A model generated the notes under the pieces. It did not search any database. It was given only the letters and a program-made list of their open reading frames with translations, and had not been told where the DNA came from. DNA of 64,000 nucleotides, taken from positions 62,001 through 126,000 of the forward strand of contig NW_026570423.1 of NCBI RefSeq assembly GCF_019649055.1. The letters are read 5' to 3'. Shown here in pieces: positions 39,101-50,781 of the stretch. The stretch's first letter is position 1; the number at the start of each line of letters is the position of its first letter. The translations under genes were made by a program, and so were the position numbers. The DNA comes from Paramacrobiotus metropolitanus (Eukaryota > Tardigrada > Eutardigrada > Parachela > Macrobiotidae).

Positions 39101-42100
39101 AAAAAACAGTAATTCTATAAAAATGTGGCATTACGTACTTGGCTGGAAGCCGATAATCCGCAGTGAACTCATCTCCAAGCTGGACAGGAAATTATCGTTG
39201 GAACGCGAGGACCGCGGTGACAAGAGAGACGGGCCAACCGCCGTGGAACTACGAACGGGAATCTACAAAAAGATAAAACACTCAAAAAGTGTATAAACCA
39301 GTCACAGTACTAGCCATGAACTCCCCCCACCGTGTACCGAACTTAGCATGAATCGGTCTAGGGAAATATCGTATTGTGCCACTGCACTACGAACATTCCA
39401 TAATGGACACTCACACAACCTGCTTCGAATTTCTTTCCTGAGAAGTGAACCCTGCACAGCACCAATACACTTACAAAAGGCATTAAGATATTTTTCTTAG
39501 AGAAAAAAATAACAGAACACCATACAATCGAAAAAGTAAAAACCAGGATGGCAAAAAAACGGGAAAAGTTTGACAACTCAAAGACAGTTTTACAGGCAAC
39601 AGCACCACACAGTAGTGCCCTGCAACGGAGTCTAAAACTTCGTCCAGTCCGATCCGAACTAATAAATTTTTCTCCGAACCCAGTCCGACTCCGAATTTTC
39701 AAAATCATACTCCGACCACTCCGATCCGTAAATGTTTTTTACAAATCCGAATCCAGTCCGATCCGCTCCGAAAATTTTTGTCATATTTTTTTATCTCATT
39801 TCAGAAAAATCTGTAATACCTGTCATCTCTTTTAGTTCTCAACGAAAAAACTCATAAAAGTTGTAATTCGGATTTCTTTTTTTGATTGAACAAGCTTCGC
39901 CTCTAACAAAGGGCACAGAGTAACTAAAGTTAACGTAATAGAAGTAGTTACGTTTAGTGCTTTACCGAATCACAAAGAATCGTTTAGTGCTTTACCGAAT
40001 CACAGCCTCGCGCGGAGCGCGAAGCTGACGATGCTTTTTGTCCTATAAAAATTAGTTGAAATATAATTTTATTTCGGATAATTCGGAGTCATAATTACAT
40101 GCGAATCCGATCCATTCAGGCAAGCCTAAACTCCGAAACCACTCCGATCCGAATATTTTTAAAACAAATCCGTCCAATCCGCTCCGAAAATCGGAGTGGA
40201 TTCGGAGCGGTTCGGATTTACCAGTCCGTTGCAGGGCTCTACCACACAGCCAGTCATCATTTTGGACATAACTTAAGTGCAGCCACCACACTACGAAAAT
40301 TTCATAACGTCCAAGCGCACGGCCAAGTACATAATATTATCAATAAAATTATACGGCATTCATAACGTACTAGCAATAGTAACGTAGCACATTATTTCGA
40401 ATAAAACTTACTGAAATTTGAAAAAAAAACAAAAAATAATTACAAAGAAAACAGGACGCAATCGGCAAACATATCGGCTGTGTCAGACCGTGGCAATTTT
40501 CCGCTGCCATATTTAGAGCAACCAAAATGTTTTAATGAACCGAGCTGCTACGTTGTTCGCAACTAGCTTCATAACCAATTTTTGCACCTATATTACTGTT
40601 ATTATTTTTCCCCGGTTGGCAATCGTCACTTACATTGAACGGACTCCCGCCCACGGCCACCCCGGCAAAATTCACCAGCACCACATACATCCCGGCGTTA
40701 TCCGGCGTAAACACGAAGCGCCACACCCCCGGCTCCACCTCCTCCTTCTTGACCAACACATCAAACTCCCCGTCCGTCACCAGCACTTCCAGGGGAGCAT
40801 TCCCGGCGTCGCGCGTGCGCACCACCATCTCCACCGGCTGCCCGATGGCCACGCCCTCCCGCAAAGGTAGTTCTACGCGCACTTTGTCGGGATTGACGCC
40901 CGCCGGGAGCTGGCTGATCTCCGCCATGAAGGGACTGCCGTGGATGTCCTCGTTGTCGCAGTGGATGTGCACGGCGTACTCGCCGGCGCAGGTCGGCCAG
41001 TACGTGGCGTACGCCACCAGATCGCGGTCCTTGCAGTCGATCTTCACTTCGCTGGGACCCTCGATCAAGAAGCCTACAGTGCAAGAAATTATTTCTTTAA
41101 TTAAGATTTAAATTATTCCCTTTATTTAAAAATTACAAAACTGTTTTCCTTGATCCACAACGAACGCTGTATAATAGCGTAAAATACAAATTAAGCAAAA
41201 ATGAATTTAAAATAAAACGAATTCAATATACAATGATTAATTCTCTTTTTTGAACAGTAATGCAATAAAATAAAACCACATTTTTCTTGTCAGTCGTAAA
41301 TAAGCACGACGAGCGGTGTAAAATACAAAATGCAAAACCAAGATCAGTTGCATTCAATTACAGAAATTAAAGAAAAAGTGTTATAAAACTAGCGGAAATA
41401 TAAATTTTCATTTTCAGGCTTATGCGATCAGCAATTATTGCAGTGTCATCATAAACAGCTCCGACAAAATACCGGCAATTTACCACAATTTACTTAATTC
41501 CGCTGAAAAAAAAATCACAGCTCCAAAAAACGTTAAAGAAAACTGAAGGAACTGATGATTTTACAGGTTTATTATGTTTATTACGTTTATTTATGTCTAT
41601 CGCAATTTCTAACAAAAGTCAAAAATAAAATATACAGAATGAAATAAAAACTTTGTTCCCGTCGATTTTATGTACCCAACAGATCTACGATTAACAATTT
41701 AAATCAAAAACGAACATAATCAAAAATAATAATGAACCGATAATCTAGCGCATTAAAACACAGAAACCCCCACGTACTGAGCATCCCCGCTTCGCCGTTC
41801 ATATCCACATACAGATTGGCCGGGTAGCCCACGGCGCCGGCCGACAGTCCCGGGCCGTAGACGCGGATGTTCGACGCGATGGCCGGCTTGACGTTGACCT
41901 GGAAGGGCGAGCGCGGCACATGCCGGCCGCCGTACAGGATGCTGATGACGTAGCGCCCCTCCAGCGAGGGACAGTAGTAGGCTTCGTACAGATTCTCACT
42001 GGTCTGCATGTCGTACTTCTCCAGCGACCCGTCCGGCGCCATGATGGACAGGTCCACGTCGCCCAGCCCGGCGGCCCCCGTGGCCATGCGGATGTTGACC

Positions 42101-45100
42101 ACGTCGCCGGTGCGGATGCCGTCCGCCTGGATGCCGCGGCCACTGCACTTCACCAGATCCGGCCGCGTCACCACTAATTAAAAAACAGAAGTAATGTCTC
42201 TAAAAAAATAAATCACGCAATTTTTTGGTGTGGTAATGCCGAATTTCCGATACGAATAGTATGCAGACATTTGCACAGTATATGGGGTATATTTCTATGA
42301 TCGTTCATTAATTTGTCAGAAACCGGACATTCAAAAATTAATTAAATTAAAAATTTGGCACATAAAAAAACCTAACTTCAAGTTCGAATAAGCTTTTAAA
42401 TCTTTTTGTTGAATTTAAAACAGATTAAATTTTTAATACGACCATAAGCGGCAGTCACCTGCTGAAAACTGAGAATCGTAGTGCAGTGGCTTAACTAGGA
42501 AACCGAAAGGACTCAGAAAGATTCAAATACGAGTACGTATTTAGTAGAATGGAATTCAAAAAAATCTCTACACTTTTTTTCAACGAACGGAAATTTATCG
42601 AAAGAACGGTGCAGCGAAGGTCATCCCGTAGAGTGATAGGGAAGGTACGAAAAATAGATGTCTGTCGGTTAGAAAAAAAATAAGAACATAATACTCCATC
42701 ATTTCAATAACATACTAATTTGAATAATACGTTATATTAATTTTATAAATGTACTGATTTATAACACATATTAATTTTAATAGTAATATTATTTTTTGAC
42801 ATTAACAGTTTGTTTAAAAAATGCCAAATTTCCAATACGAATAGTATGCACTCAGTATGTGAAGAAAATCGTAGCACGATGGATCAATAATATCGCAGCG
42901 CTTACAATATCAAATTCTGAATTAGGATACTCGGATACAGTTCTATGATCGTTCAAGATCTTTCTTTTTTTTAACAGTTCAGTACTTTTAATTTGAGATA
43001 AGATTAAGGCAGTTAAAAAATTATAATTTCAAAAGAAGATCTAACCAACTTTCAGTTCTTTTATTGAAGTTTAAAGCTACCGTCTGAAGCAAATTTCAGT
43101 ACGCACGTCGCACAGCCGGCAGTCATTTCCTTAATACGGAGATTAGCGTAGTGCAGTGAATTAAGCCGACACCCAACTATTCCTCAAAAAATTCAGTTAC
43201 TTAATTATTACGATCAAACTCAACACAAACTTCAATAATTTTTTCATAAAATCTAAATTTATCGAAAGAATGGTCATTCAGTACCGAGACACCTATTCCT
43301 TAATTAACGAGACTTTCAAAAACGCCTTCAGCGTTTGCTATAACACATCTTTCAATAATATCCAGCGCCCGTACGAAATCACTCATGCTCTCCAATTAAT
43401 AACGTAATAACAACGTAATGTTTTTCTCAACTTGTAAACGTACCGCTGGAGCGGACGGACAGCTGGCTGGGTTTGCGGGTGGTGGGCGTGCGTAGCGGCG
43501 CGTCGGCCTTGACCTTGGCGATGGGGAACTGCGCCAGATAGGTCATCATGCTCTGCTCGTCGATGTTGGGGTCGATCATGTCCTCCGGGCTGATCAGCTG
43601 CGGCACTCCCAGCCACTTCTCCGCCAGACTCATCGCCTCCGTGGCGTTGCGCAGGGCGTCCCGCGGATCCCAGTCTTTCCAGTCCGGACACAAACCTGGA
43701 CAATAACACATCGCACTTAATATAATAAAAAGAAGAAGGTCAAATAAAAAGAAGGTCAAAAAGAAGAAAAGGGTCAAAGAAGGTCAAATCTGAATTATCT
43801 CCTGCATTTATTTACTTATTTAAAAAGCTGATATTTATTCGCTAATTATTTTCTAATTCTTCAATAAATTATTTACAGCTAATCTACAATAGCAATGGAG
43901 CAAAGCTATTAAAACATCTCTAAAAAGTAAAGAGCAACAACAAATCCCAAGAAAAAAACTAAGAGTCTAAAAATCACTGATTTTTCCAAACAAGCTAACG
44001 TGCGACTAAAAACTGACCATTTATAAAAATCCACCGAAAATTTTATAAGAGTCAGAATCGACATCTTTGGAAAAACCTCATTGCTACAAATTAAACCATA
44101 GAAAATACCGAAAATATACGAGAAGTAGATACAAACATATTATTAATTTAATTGAGTACCAGTAAACACACTCGTTGCTACAAATTTTTCCGATAAAATA
44201 GAAAAATTTTAAAAAAAATTAAGTACGATCACAATTAATAAGTCAGAATTTAAACAAAAAAATAAGGTTTAAAACAGCACTGATTAAACTAAAAAAATAA
44301 CTTGTAAATAAATTAAATTCACTAAATTAAAGAGGATTAAAATAACCGGTTTATTACCGGGCGCGACGGCGTTATCCAGGGCGCCGCACGCGCGTCCATC
44401 GTTCCAGTCGGTGGTGAAGTTGGAGATGGGCAGCTGCGGCATCTTGTGGTGGAACCACGTGATCAGGCGCTGTTTGGGCGTCAGCTTCTTCTCCGGTCCA
44501 TCGCTGTCCGGATCGCCCTCCCACTTCGGTTTGGATAGGGAATAGTGCAGGATCAGCGCCCACACCAGCCCCAGAATCAGCTTCAGTCGACCGTCCACAA
44601 TGTCCGTGCTGTCTGCAAAACATAGCCGGCAGACGGATTAGCAACTGGTTCACTGCGTTGCCATTCAGGCGAACTGAGGTCAACAAACTCAGCAAGACTA
44701 TCGAAAATACTTCGAACCAGCCAGAGCATAAACGCAGATAATTACCGAAATTACTGCATAATAAATCACTAATTAATAACTACGGATTAATATGTAGTAA
44801 TGACTCTATTTTCTAAGAAAACTCCTAAAATTACAGATGTTTCTTAAAAATATTATTAATGCAAAAAATTTAAATAGGGACATTAAAAACAGCGCCGCGC
44901 ATTAATGCAAACGCTGCTGATTATTTATGAAATTTTCTGACATTCATTGGCTTACTCACCCCTCCCATTTTGAACAATTTCCGGCTACGAAAATTCTTAA
45001 AATTTCAGATTTTTTTATCGTTTAATGAGAAACTGAAAACGAAGTATTAAAACCGCCGCGCATTATAAAGCAAAGGTTACTGATTAATTTATAAAATTTT

Positions 45101-45799
45101 TTACCCCAGATTAACTAATTTTCGATTACCATTCCCATAATCAACGTTTTTCTGCTACAAAAATTCCAAAAAATACAAATTATTTGAGAATTATTTTTAA
45201 TGCAAAAAATCCAAACAGGGAACATTAGAAATATCGCCGCGTATTAATGCAAAGGGCGGTAATATTTTATAAATTTTCTATCACAAAATAAACCAGCTTC
45301 AGGTAAAAGCAAGTAAACCACAAACAAACTAATCGTTAATTTCGAATTACAAGGAAGTCTCGAACAGCGAAACGGCCACCACCGCCCAGTTTACCGTACC
45401 TATGCTAACCAGCTTCAGGCCTTCTTCCTCCTCCAGGAACGTCAGCGCCACACTGACATTCTCCAGTTTCTGCGAGCGGAACACGGGTTTCTTGGTGTGC
45501 TTGGGCAGGCGCCGTCCACTGAGCACCTCCACCAGGGCGATGAGCAGCAACCCATCACTGAAATCCGTCTCCAGATCGCGTACACCCAGATGCACGGTTT
45601 TGAGATGCTCGTTGGCCCAGCGCGTGAACGTGTTCTGCTGGATGCGCTTCCACGGGGCATCGCGCGCCAAATCCTTCTCCATGAAGACGCCCTCCTCATC
45701 CGGCATCCCGCCCGTGTACTCGGGGACGGTGCGGTGCTGGCGCAGCTCGGCGATGACGAGGGCCGAGGGAGAGACGGGTTCGCCACGGGAGAAATCCAT
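36003..45799 (-). CDS. FLN: Filamin, short form: two CH domains and five Ig repeats, 9 exons
   Basis: Filamins are dimeric actin cross-linkers and integrin-linked scaffolds. Exons: 45799-45400, 44612-44358, 43695-43444, 42173-41778, 41073-40634, 39262-39139, 38474-38301, 37506-37102, 36190-36003. All phases match, giving 877 aa with no frame break. Order: acidic leader; CH1 and CH2 (actin-binding domain); Ig repeats R1-R3; a hinge-like segment ([20 protein letters not shown]); R4; a long Ser/Thr-rich linker; and R5, the terminal dimerisation-type repeat ending GSPFILQCQ. Vertebrate filamins have 24 repeats and about 2,600 aa, so this is miniature. Introns are short and show no further Ig-like frames. 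Five internal exons are phase 1 at both ends and could be skipped in frame. Confidence 0.92.
37102..37506 (-). CDS. FLN: Filamin exon 8: end of R4 and long linker
   Basis: [20 protein letters not shown] ends R4. About 80 residues of Ser/Thr-rich linker follow, then [12 protein letters not shown], the start of R5. The linker holds the place of hinge 2 in longer filamins. Confidence 0.88.
38301..38474 (-). CDS. FLN: Filamin exon 7: first part of repeat R4
   Basis: [20 protein letters not shown] and [18 protein letters not shown] are typical filamin Ig strands. Donor GAAG/GTAAGC, phase 1 at both ends. Confidence 0.9.
39139..39262 (-). CDS. FLN: Filamin exon 6: hinge-like segment
   Basis: 124 bases between TTTTTGTAG and CCAA/GTACGT, supported by phase. 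Encodes a Ser-rich unstructured stretch, then [13 protein letters not shown]. No Ig fold is visible. The position recalls hinge 1 of longer filamins. Confidence 0.75.
39613..40241. mobile_element. hAT-like non-autonomous element, copy 2 (629 bp)
   Basis: Same family and terminal repeats as 10459-11337, with internal deletions. It is flanked by a perfect 8-bp target duplication, CCACACAG (39605-39612 and 40242-40249). It lies in the filamin intron between exons 5 and 6. No transposase. Confidence 0.88.
40634..41073 (-). CDS. FLN: Filamin exon 5: rest of R2 and repeat R3
   Basis: Acceptor [28 protein letters not shown] closes R2. VEVPL-like start, [20 protein letters not shown] and [10 protein letters not shown] form R3. 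Donor AAT/GTAAGT. Confidence 0.92.
41778..42173 (-). CDS. FLN: Filamin exon 4: Ig repeat R1 and start of R2
   Basis: [19 protein letters not shown] and [20 protein letters not shown] define repeat R1. [20 protein letters not shown] opens R2. Donor CTCA/GTACGT. Confidence 0.92.
43444..43695 (-). CDS. FLN: Filamin exon 3: end of CH2 and linker
   Basis: [39 protein letters not shown] and [12 protein letters not shown] complete CH2, then a basic Ser-rich linker. Phase 1 at both ends; donor GTACGT. Confidence 0.93.
43728..43792. repeat. Cluster of AAGGTCA direct repeats in a filamin intron
   Basis: Four copies of A(A/G)GGTCAAA in about 60 bp of purine-rich DNA. AGGTCA is the nuclear-receptor half-site, but simple-sequence origin is equally likely. 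Confidence 0.45.
44358..44612 (-). CDS. FLN: Filamin exon 2: end of CH1, start of CH2
   Basis: [20 protein letters not shown] is the highly conserved end of CH1. CH2 follows with [34 protein letters not shown]. Donor CCCG/GTAATA, phase 1. Confidence 0.94.
45400..45799 (-). CDS. FLN: Filamin exon 1: N-terminus and CH1 domain
   Basis: ATG at 45799 (MDFSRGEPV). CH1 shows [38 protein letters not shown] and [12 protein letters not shown], with actin-binding site 1 in the FTRW helix. Donor ATAG/GTACGG. Confidence 0.94.
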
Positions 45800-46544
45800 G
45801 ATTAGCGTGCAAACGGGGAAAATTATACTCCAACAGTGTTTACAGATACTAAAAAATGAGAAATGATGAGTTTGGGATAGAAGGATGGGGTAGACTGAAG
45901 AGAGATCACGCACGAAGAGAGATGAGAAAATGAGAAATGCAGTCTGCGTTGCAGTTTAAAATTCCAGATCGTGGAGATTACGGTCAACGGAGTCACTGGA
46001 GCGTGACGTCACCTTTTGTTATGGAAACTGCCATCTCAAACGCAGTGGCTGTCTGGTGACTGCGTCGGTACTGTAAATTAGTGTAAAATCGCAAATGCAG
46101 ATGGACTGAATCAACGTGACTGCCAACCAGCATGGGCGGTTTCTATTGCGCTTGACGCTTCCAGACTTCCAGTATAAACGCGCTTGGAATTCTATAAAAT
46201 GATTGAAATCGTTTAATTCTGCAGTTTTAATCGTAATTGATCATTTTGCTTGCGAGTAAATACTACACTACTGTGTTTGCTGCTTTTTGCTTCGCGTCGT
46301 CTACACTCTACGGTAACGCGGCTCGATTGCTACCAGGACGGAAATAAACCTTGTATTTCCTTGTGATACTGTTTTAGTTATTAGCATCACAGGTGAGCAT
46401 CAGTCCGAATATTAAATCATTTGACTGGTTGCATAACGTACATTCCCTGTTCAGCATGCAATTTCTGCACGCAAAACTACAGAGAAATTGCCGTATCAGA
46501 ACAGCATACAGCATATCTGGTGCTAACGATTGCATCCTTTGCAG
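45800..46544. promoter_or_regulatory. Divergent interval between filamin and F-box gene A
   Basis: About 750 bp between the two starts on opposite strands; it should hold both promoters. A donor CACAG/GTGAGC at 46392/46393 and an acceptor TTTGCAG ending at 46544 suggest a non-coding first exon for gene A. No TATA box is obvious. Confidence 0.4.
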
Positions 46545-46552
46545 CTGCAACG

Positions 46553-47325
46553 ATGTCGTTCCTGTCCTACAACCTCAACCGAACCAACCGCGTCGATGTC
46601 CTGGGCGACGACGACGTATTCCGCATTGGACGCGTAGTGGATGTGGCCGACAACGGACTCTTCGAATTCGTTGACTTCTTCTGTCCCAACCGACGACGCG
46701 AACTCACACCCTTCAACCGGATTTTCCTGAATGTCGATTGGGAGTTCAGTCAAGATGCTCTTGCCCTAGCATACGTGGGTACCGAACCCGGCAAGCCCAC
46801 CTCCGTGGACGTGCTAGTGCCCGAGACGCCCTCCGGTCCGTGGGCATGCGTCTCCGGGTTGATCGTCAACGTTGCGCGCCCTGTTCGGCCCAGGCGCATG
46901 TCTCGACCGTTGTCCATTGGGTCAACGGCGTGGCCTGTACGGATGTGGTTCCGCTGGAGCGATTGCGTTGGACGGTGAACAGCGAGTGGTGGGCTACTAT
47001 CGGCAGGAACGCTTCCGTCCGGCATGATGGTGTCTCGACAACTCACGGGCTGTCTGCTCGACTTGACCCCGTTGAGGCCGGGACGTTTCACAAGCGCAGT
47101 CTATTGTTATCGGGAGCGGAAGACTGGCGTCATGTGGACGTGGATAAACTGTCCAGCCGCCTGAATGAGAGAGTGTGCCGTCGGGAAGATTACCCGTGTC
47201 GTTATGTTTCTTTCGTGGGTATAGCGGACGGGCATCTGTCGTACGTTTGGCGATATGTTGATTTTTTACGATGGCCGACCACGGGCCCTTTCCAGAACAT
47301 TTCGCTTTATCCTGATCCTGTTCAG
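46553..47325 (+). CDS. F-box gene A, first coding exon (N-terminal domain)
   Basis: Starts MSFLSYNLNRTN after TTTGCAG. The reading frame switches at about 46,890 and then continues VVHWVNGVACTDVVPLERLR to the donor CAG/GTAACC. Confidence 0.72.
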
Positions 47326-49778
47326 GTAACCGTAAAATACTGCGCATTAAAGAGATGTTAACTGGAAATTGCTTTAATACCGGATTTCGTTTCAATAATT
47401 TGTACTTAATCTTAAAGAATATCATTATTAATATTGTTACTATGACTTTACAGTAGCCAGCTCCATTAACGGAGATATCTTACCAGGCTATTGGGAGATT
47501 TTGTTCATTTAGAAACTTTTATAAGTACCTTTTTTGGTTTGATGTTATGAGATAGAAGTTAAGAAGTACATAGAGCAGGAATCAAATCCAAGACAGATAA
47601 TCTTAAAGCTAGACTTTCAACGGGCAGATAACATATTAAATGTACGATTATTTGAATTGGACATATTTAATGTACGAGTATGATTATATTTGAACAGTTT
47701 TGGGACTAACACTATAAAATGATAATAGTATTGTAGTTCGTAGTAATTTGATAACAATAGTGTTATAATTAAGTAAAATTATAGGTACTTGTAATTTGTA
47801 AAGCTGGCGGTAAAGAAAATTCTGCCCGTATTAATTTTTACGGAGTGACTATTTTGCCGCAATTTTTGCGGCAAAATAGCCAACCAGCTATAGTGCCGCA
47901 TATTGTTCTTACTGCGGCAAAATGGCCTTAGCCTAATTTTTATGGTTATGGAACGTGCTAGTTACTAGCTACAAGGTTGTTTATCGCCCTTTTTCAGAAC
48001 TTCATCCGTAAATGCGACGGCGCATTAGTCGCAGGCATCCGAGCAATTATCCTGCAGCTGACAGAAGAAATTACTTCGATTACGGAGCCCGAGGATAGCA
48101 GTGACATCGGTTTGTTGACAGTGGATGTGTTGCTGGAAGTATTTTCCCAACTGGATACCCGAACGCAGACTGGCTTGCGCACCGTGTGTTTCACATGGAA
48201 CGCCGTTTTGGAATCTCCCGTGTTAACGGCCGGCATCGTTATTATTGGCTTCGGAAGTCACCATTATCGACCATACCGTCCTCAGCTGCATTACTTTCTG
48301 ACGTCACCCGTGTTCAAGTGCTTTCGCCAATCCACGCAGCACATCGTCGTAGCCGCTCGCGACAACTGGATGCAGACCCGCGATTTTCTGACGCTGGCGG
48401 AGACGATGCACTATGTTAGCCAGACAACGGGGCATCGCGTGCTAACGGTCTATTTGGTGGGACTCCAGTTGAAACTGCAATTCAACCGCCACCTGGATTC
48501 ATACGATAAATGCCCCATGCATGAGCCCAGCTTCGGGAGTACCAGTTATTCCTACCCGGGTCCATGTCGCCTCGCAGATTTCATCGCCGCCTGTACTGAT
48601 CTGCCATGCCAAGCTATTCGGCTGGTTATCTGCACGGTTCTTTTGGATTACGCTAGCTCAGAGCAGGTGTACCTGCCTAACCACTTGTTGGTGTACCTGC
48701 CTTCGGTTCGGTTGCCGCTTGGTGGTGATGTGGACCGCTTGATATGGGGCGTACTGGGAACACGCGTGCCGACGCCGAATGCGGAGCAGCTGGACACGTT
48801 GGCGACGTGGCTGGCGTCCCTCAATGCTGGGACCAGCCGTTCTCAGCGGAGACTGGCCTGTCGAGTAAGTGCTGTCGTCGATGTTCCGTTGGCTACCTTT
48901 TCCGATTTGCATGATCGTACGGTTCAGGTAACTGTAAAGGGAAGTACCCGGTACATGGTATAAATTCGTTTACTTGGACGAAAACTTTCACGCACTCTCA
49001 AAGGCTTCCTTGCTTGTTTTATGACATTCTGTAGCCAGATAATTTGTCTACATAGGCGTGAAAACCGTATGTGCGCGTAACATCCGATTCGGGAGTTATG
49101 GCTGTAAGAAAATTCCAACAAATTGAAATGCATTCCTGTGTACCAAAAGCACGGTTCGGCTCTAGATTCTAGCGGTTCTAGAACCACGGTACTAGATTTC
49201 TAGAGTAGCGTTTTTTCATATTTTCAAAATGAATACAAAAATTTTTGAAATTCATTTTAGAATTTGAAAAAAATGGTCAAACTTTGGTTCGTACGTTGTG
49301 AAAACGATCTCCATACTTTTGTGCTTTTATGTGAGAAATTTAAAAAGATTGGTCCATAATGAGACTTTTGGTACACCTGAGTGCATTTAAACTTTTTGGA
49401 ATTGTCTTACAGCTATAACTTCCGGATGTTGTTCGGTCGAATCTGGCAAAAACGGCTAAATAAGCTGTGGTTACGGCTAAATAAGTACCTTAGCGTAGCC
49501 ATGCTGATTTTTTTTCGTTGCAGGCAGTGTGCGCGACGCAAACAGCAGACCCGCGCCCCTCTTCGCATTACCGCGGCAAGGAGTGGTGCGTGGCCGGCCT
49601 GAGAGAGCTGCGGTTGGAGAACCTGTCCTCGATTGCGCTGCACTTCCTGGTCGAACTGGCAGAGTATTTTGATGGAATGCGGGCAAGCAGTGACGACTCA
49701 GACAGCGGCTCCGATGTGCCAGATGAACCGATGGATGACGAGTTTGTTTTCTGCTCTTTGAAGTCCGTTTCGTGTTGA
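46553..49778 (+). CDS. F-box gene A (class I), three coding exons, one frameshift
   Basis: Exons 46553-47325, 47998-48864 and 49524-49778 join in phase 0; about 631 aa once one missing base is allowed for. Exon 1 encodes an unrecognised N-terminal domain that opens NRVDVLGDDDVFRIGRVVDV and continues CPNRRRELTPFNRIF, loosely Tudor/agenet-like. Exon 2 has an F-box (LLTVDVLLEVFSQLDTRTQT, LRTVCFTWNAVL) and a long C-terminal region (SPVFKCFRQSTQHIVV, DFIAACTDLPC). Exon 3 encodes ALHFLVELAEYF and an acidic end. F-box proteins usually deliver substrates to SCF ubiquitin ligases. Compared with copy C, one base is missing near 46888-46905, so the frame as assembled breaks there. AATAAA at 49921. Confidence 0.7.
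47998..48864 (+). CDS. F-box gene A, second coding exon (F-box)
   Basis: Intact 289-codon exon from TTTTTCAG to CGA/GTAAGT. The F-box lies near its residues 45-85. Confidence 0.85.
49524..49778 (+). CDS. F-box gene A, last exon
   Basis: After TCGTTGCAG. AVCATQTADPRPSSHYRGKE opens it, ALHFLVELAEYF follows, and the acidic tail SDDSDSGSDVPDEPMDDEF ends in a stop at 49776. Confidence 0.82.
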   Translation, partial: AVCATQTADPRPSSHYRGKEWCVAGLRELRLENLSSIALHFLVELAEYFDGMRASSDDSDSGSDVPDEPMDDEFVFCSLKSVSC

Positions 49779-50781
49779 AATGAAATCGGTTGCACTTTTT
49801 TATAATTTTGTTTCCTTTGAAAGGGTTTTTAATTTTTACGCTGTCCTTTTTGTGCGTATTTGAAAGCCGCTTCGGTCCGAATAACGCGGAATAGTTAAGT
49901 ACAAAATATTTTACCGGCGGAATAAATAAAATATTTGAACCTTTACTGTGAATATGTAAATAAGATGTTTCTGTTTTTTTATTGGCTCATACTTTGTGAT
50001 TTTACAAAATAACATAAAGTCATCGTAACTCGATATTCACTGCTTATTACAAAGTCATACCACTGTACAAACGGCGAGAAGTGTTATCACAGTATTTTGG
50101 TTATCGTTTTTTCAAGTCGTGTATTAATCTGTGCTTGGAGTTTAAGGCTGGTTATAAAGCCCTCGCTTTGGACAGGCAAGCCAGCGTCGAGCCTGAATTG
50201 AACTACATTTTGTGCCAGAAATTCCTGACTGTACGAGGTGATGTAAAGTCGAACCGACAGCACATTTTTTTAGCATGATGGTGTCGGCTCGCCTGCACAC
50301 CTCCTCGCATATGTGTTCGGCCTATCGCAAGTTTGTTTAAGTTTTGATTGGTTTCCAGCTACCGATCCACACCTTGTGGGCTCAAACAACCAAAATGAAC
50401 AGTTTTACGAGTATGCACATATACTAGTAGTCTGGAGTTTTATAATAATTCTTCCGTATTGTCAAAAATTAATCGATCGGTTTTCACATGAGTACTGAAC
50501 GTGCTTCGCGCGGAGTGTGTTTACTGTTAGTAGTTACTACCGATACAATCAAAAGTAAGTTATTTTTGTTTTACCCTGTACAGATAGTTTCCTTGCACGC
50601 TAGGACAGCGATTTCCAGACCAGTAAGAACTCAAGAATCACGCGTAAGCATAATCAGCAAATAGCTTATCTATCTGCACAGAGAGAATAGCTTGTACTCA
50701 TAGAAAAAACGAGTTTTATTTTACGCTTGTTTATTACAGATATTCCAGGTGCTGACCACTGGGCACTTTCACACTACAGTG

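Noticed and set aside
40535-41111. Plus- and minus-strand alternative frames over filamin exon 5
   Set aside because: Filamin Ig strands and exon phases fix the coding frame; the others are shadows.
45402-45866. 154-aa plus-strand frame opposite filamin exon 1
   Set aside because: Ser/Arg-rich shadow of the CH1 exon.
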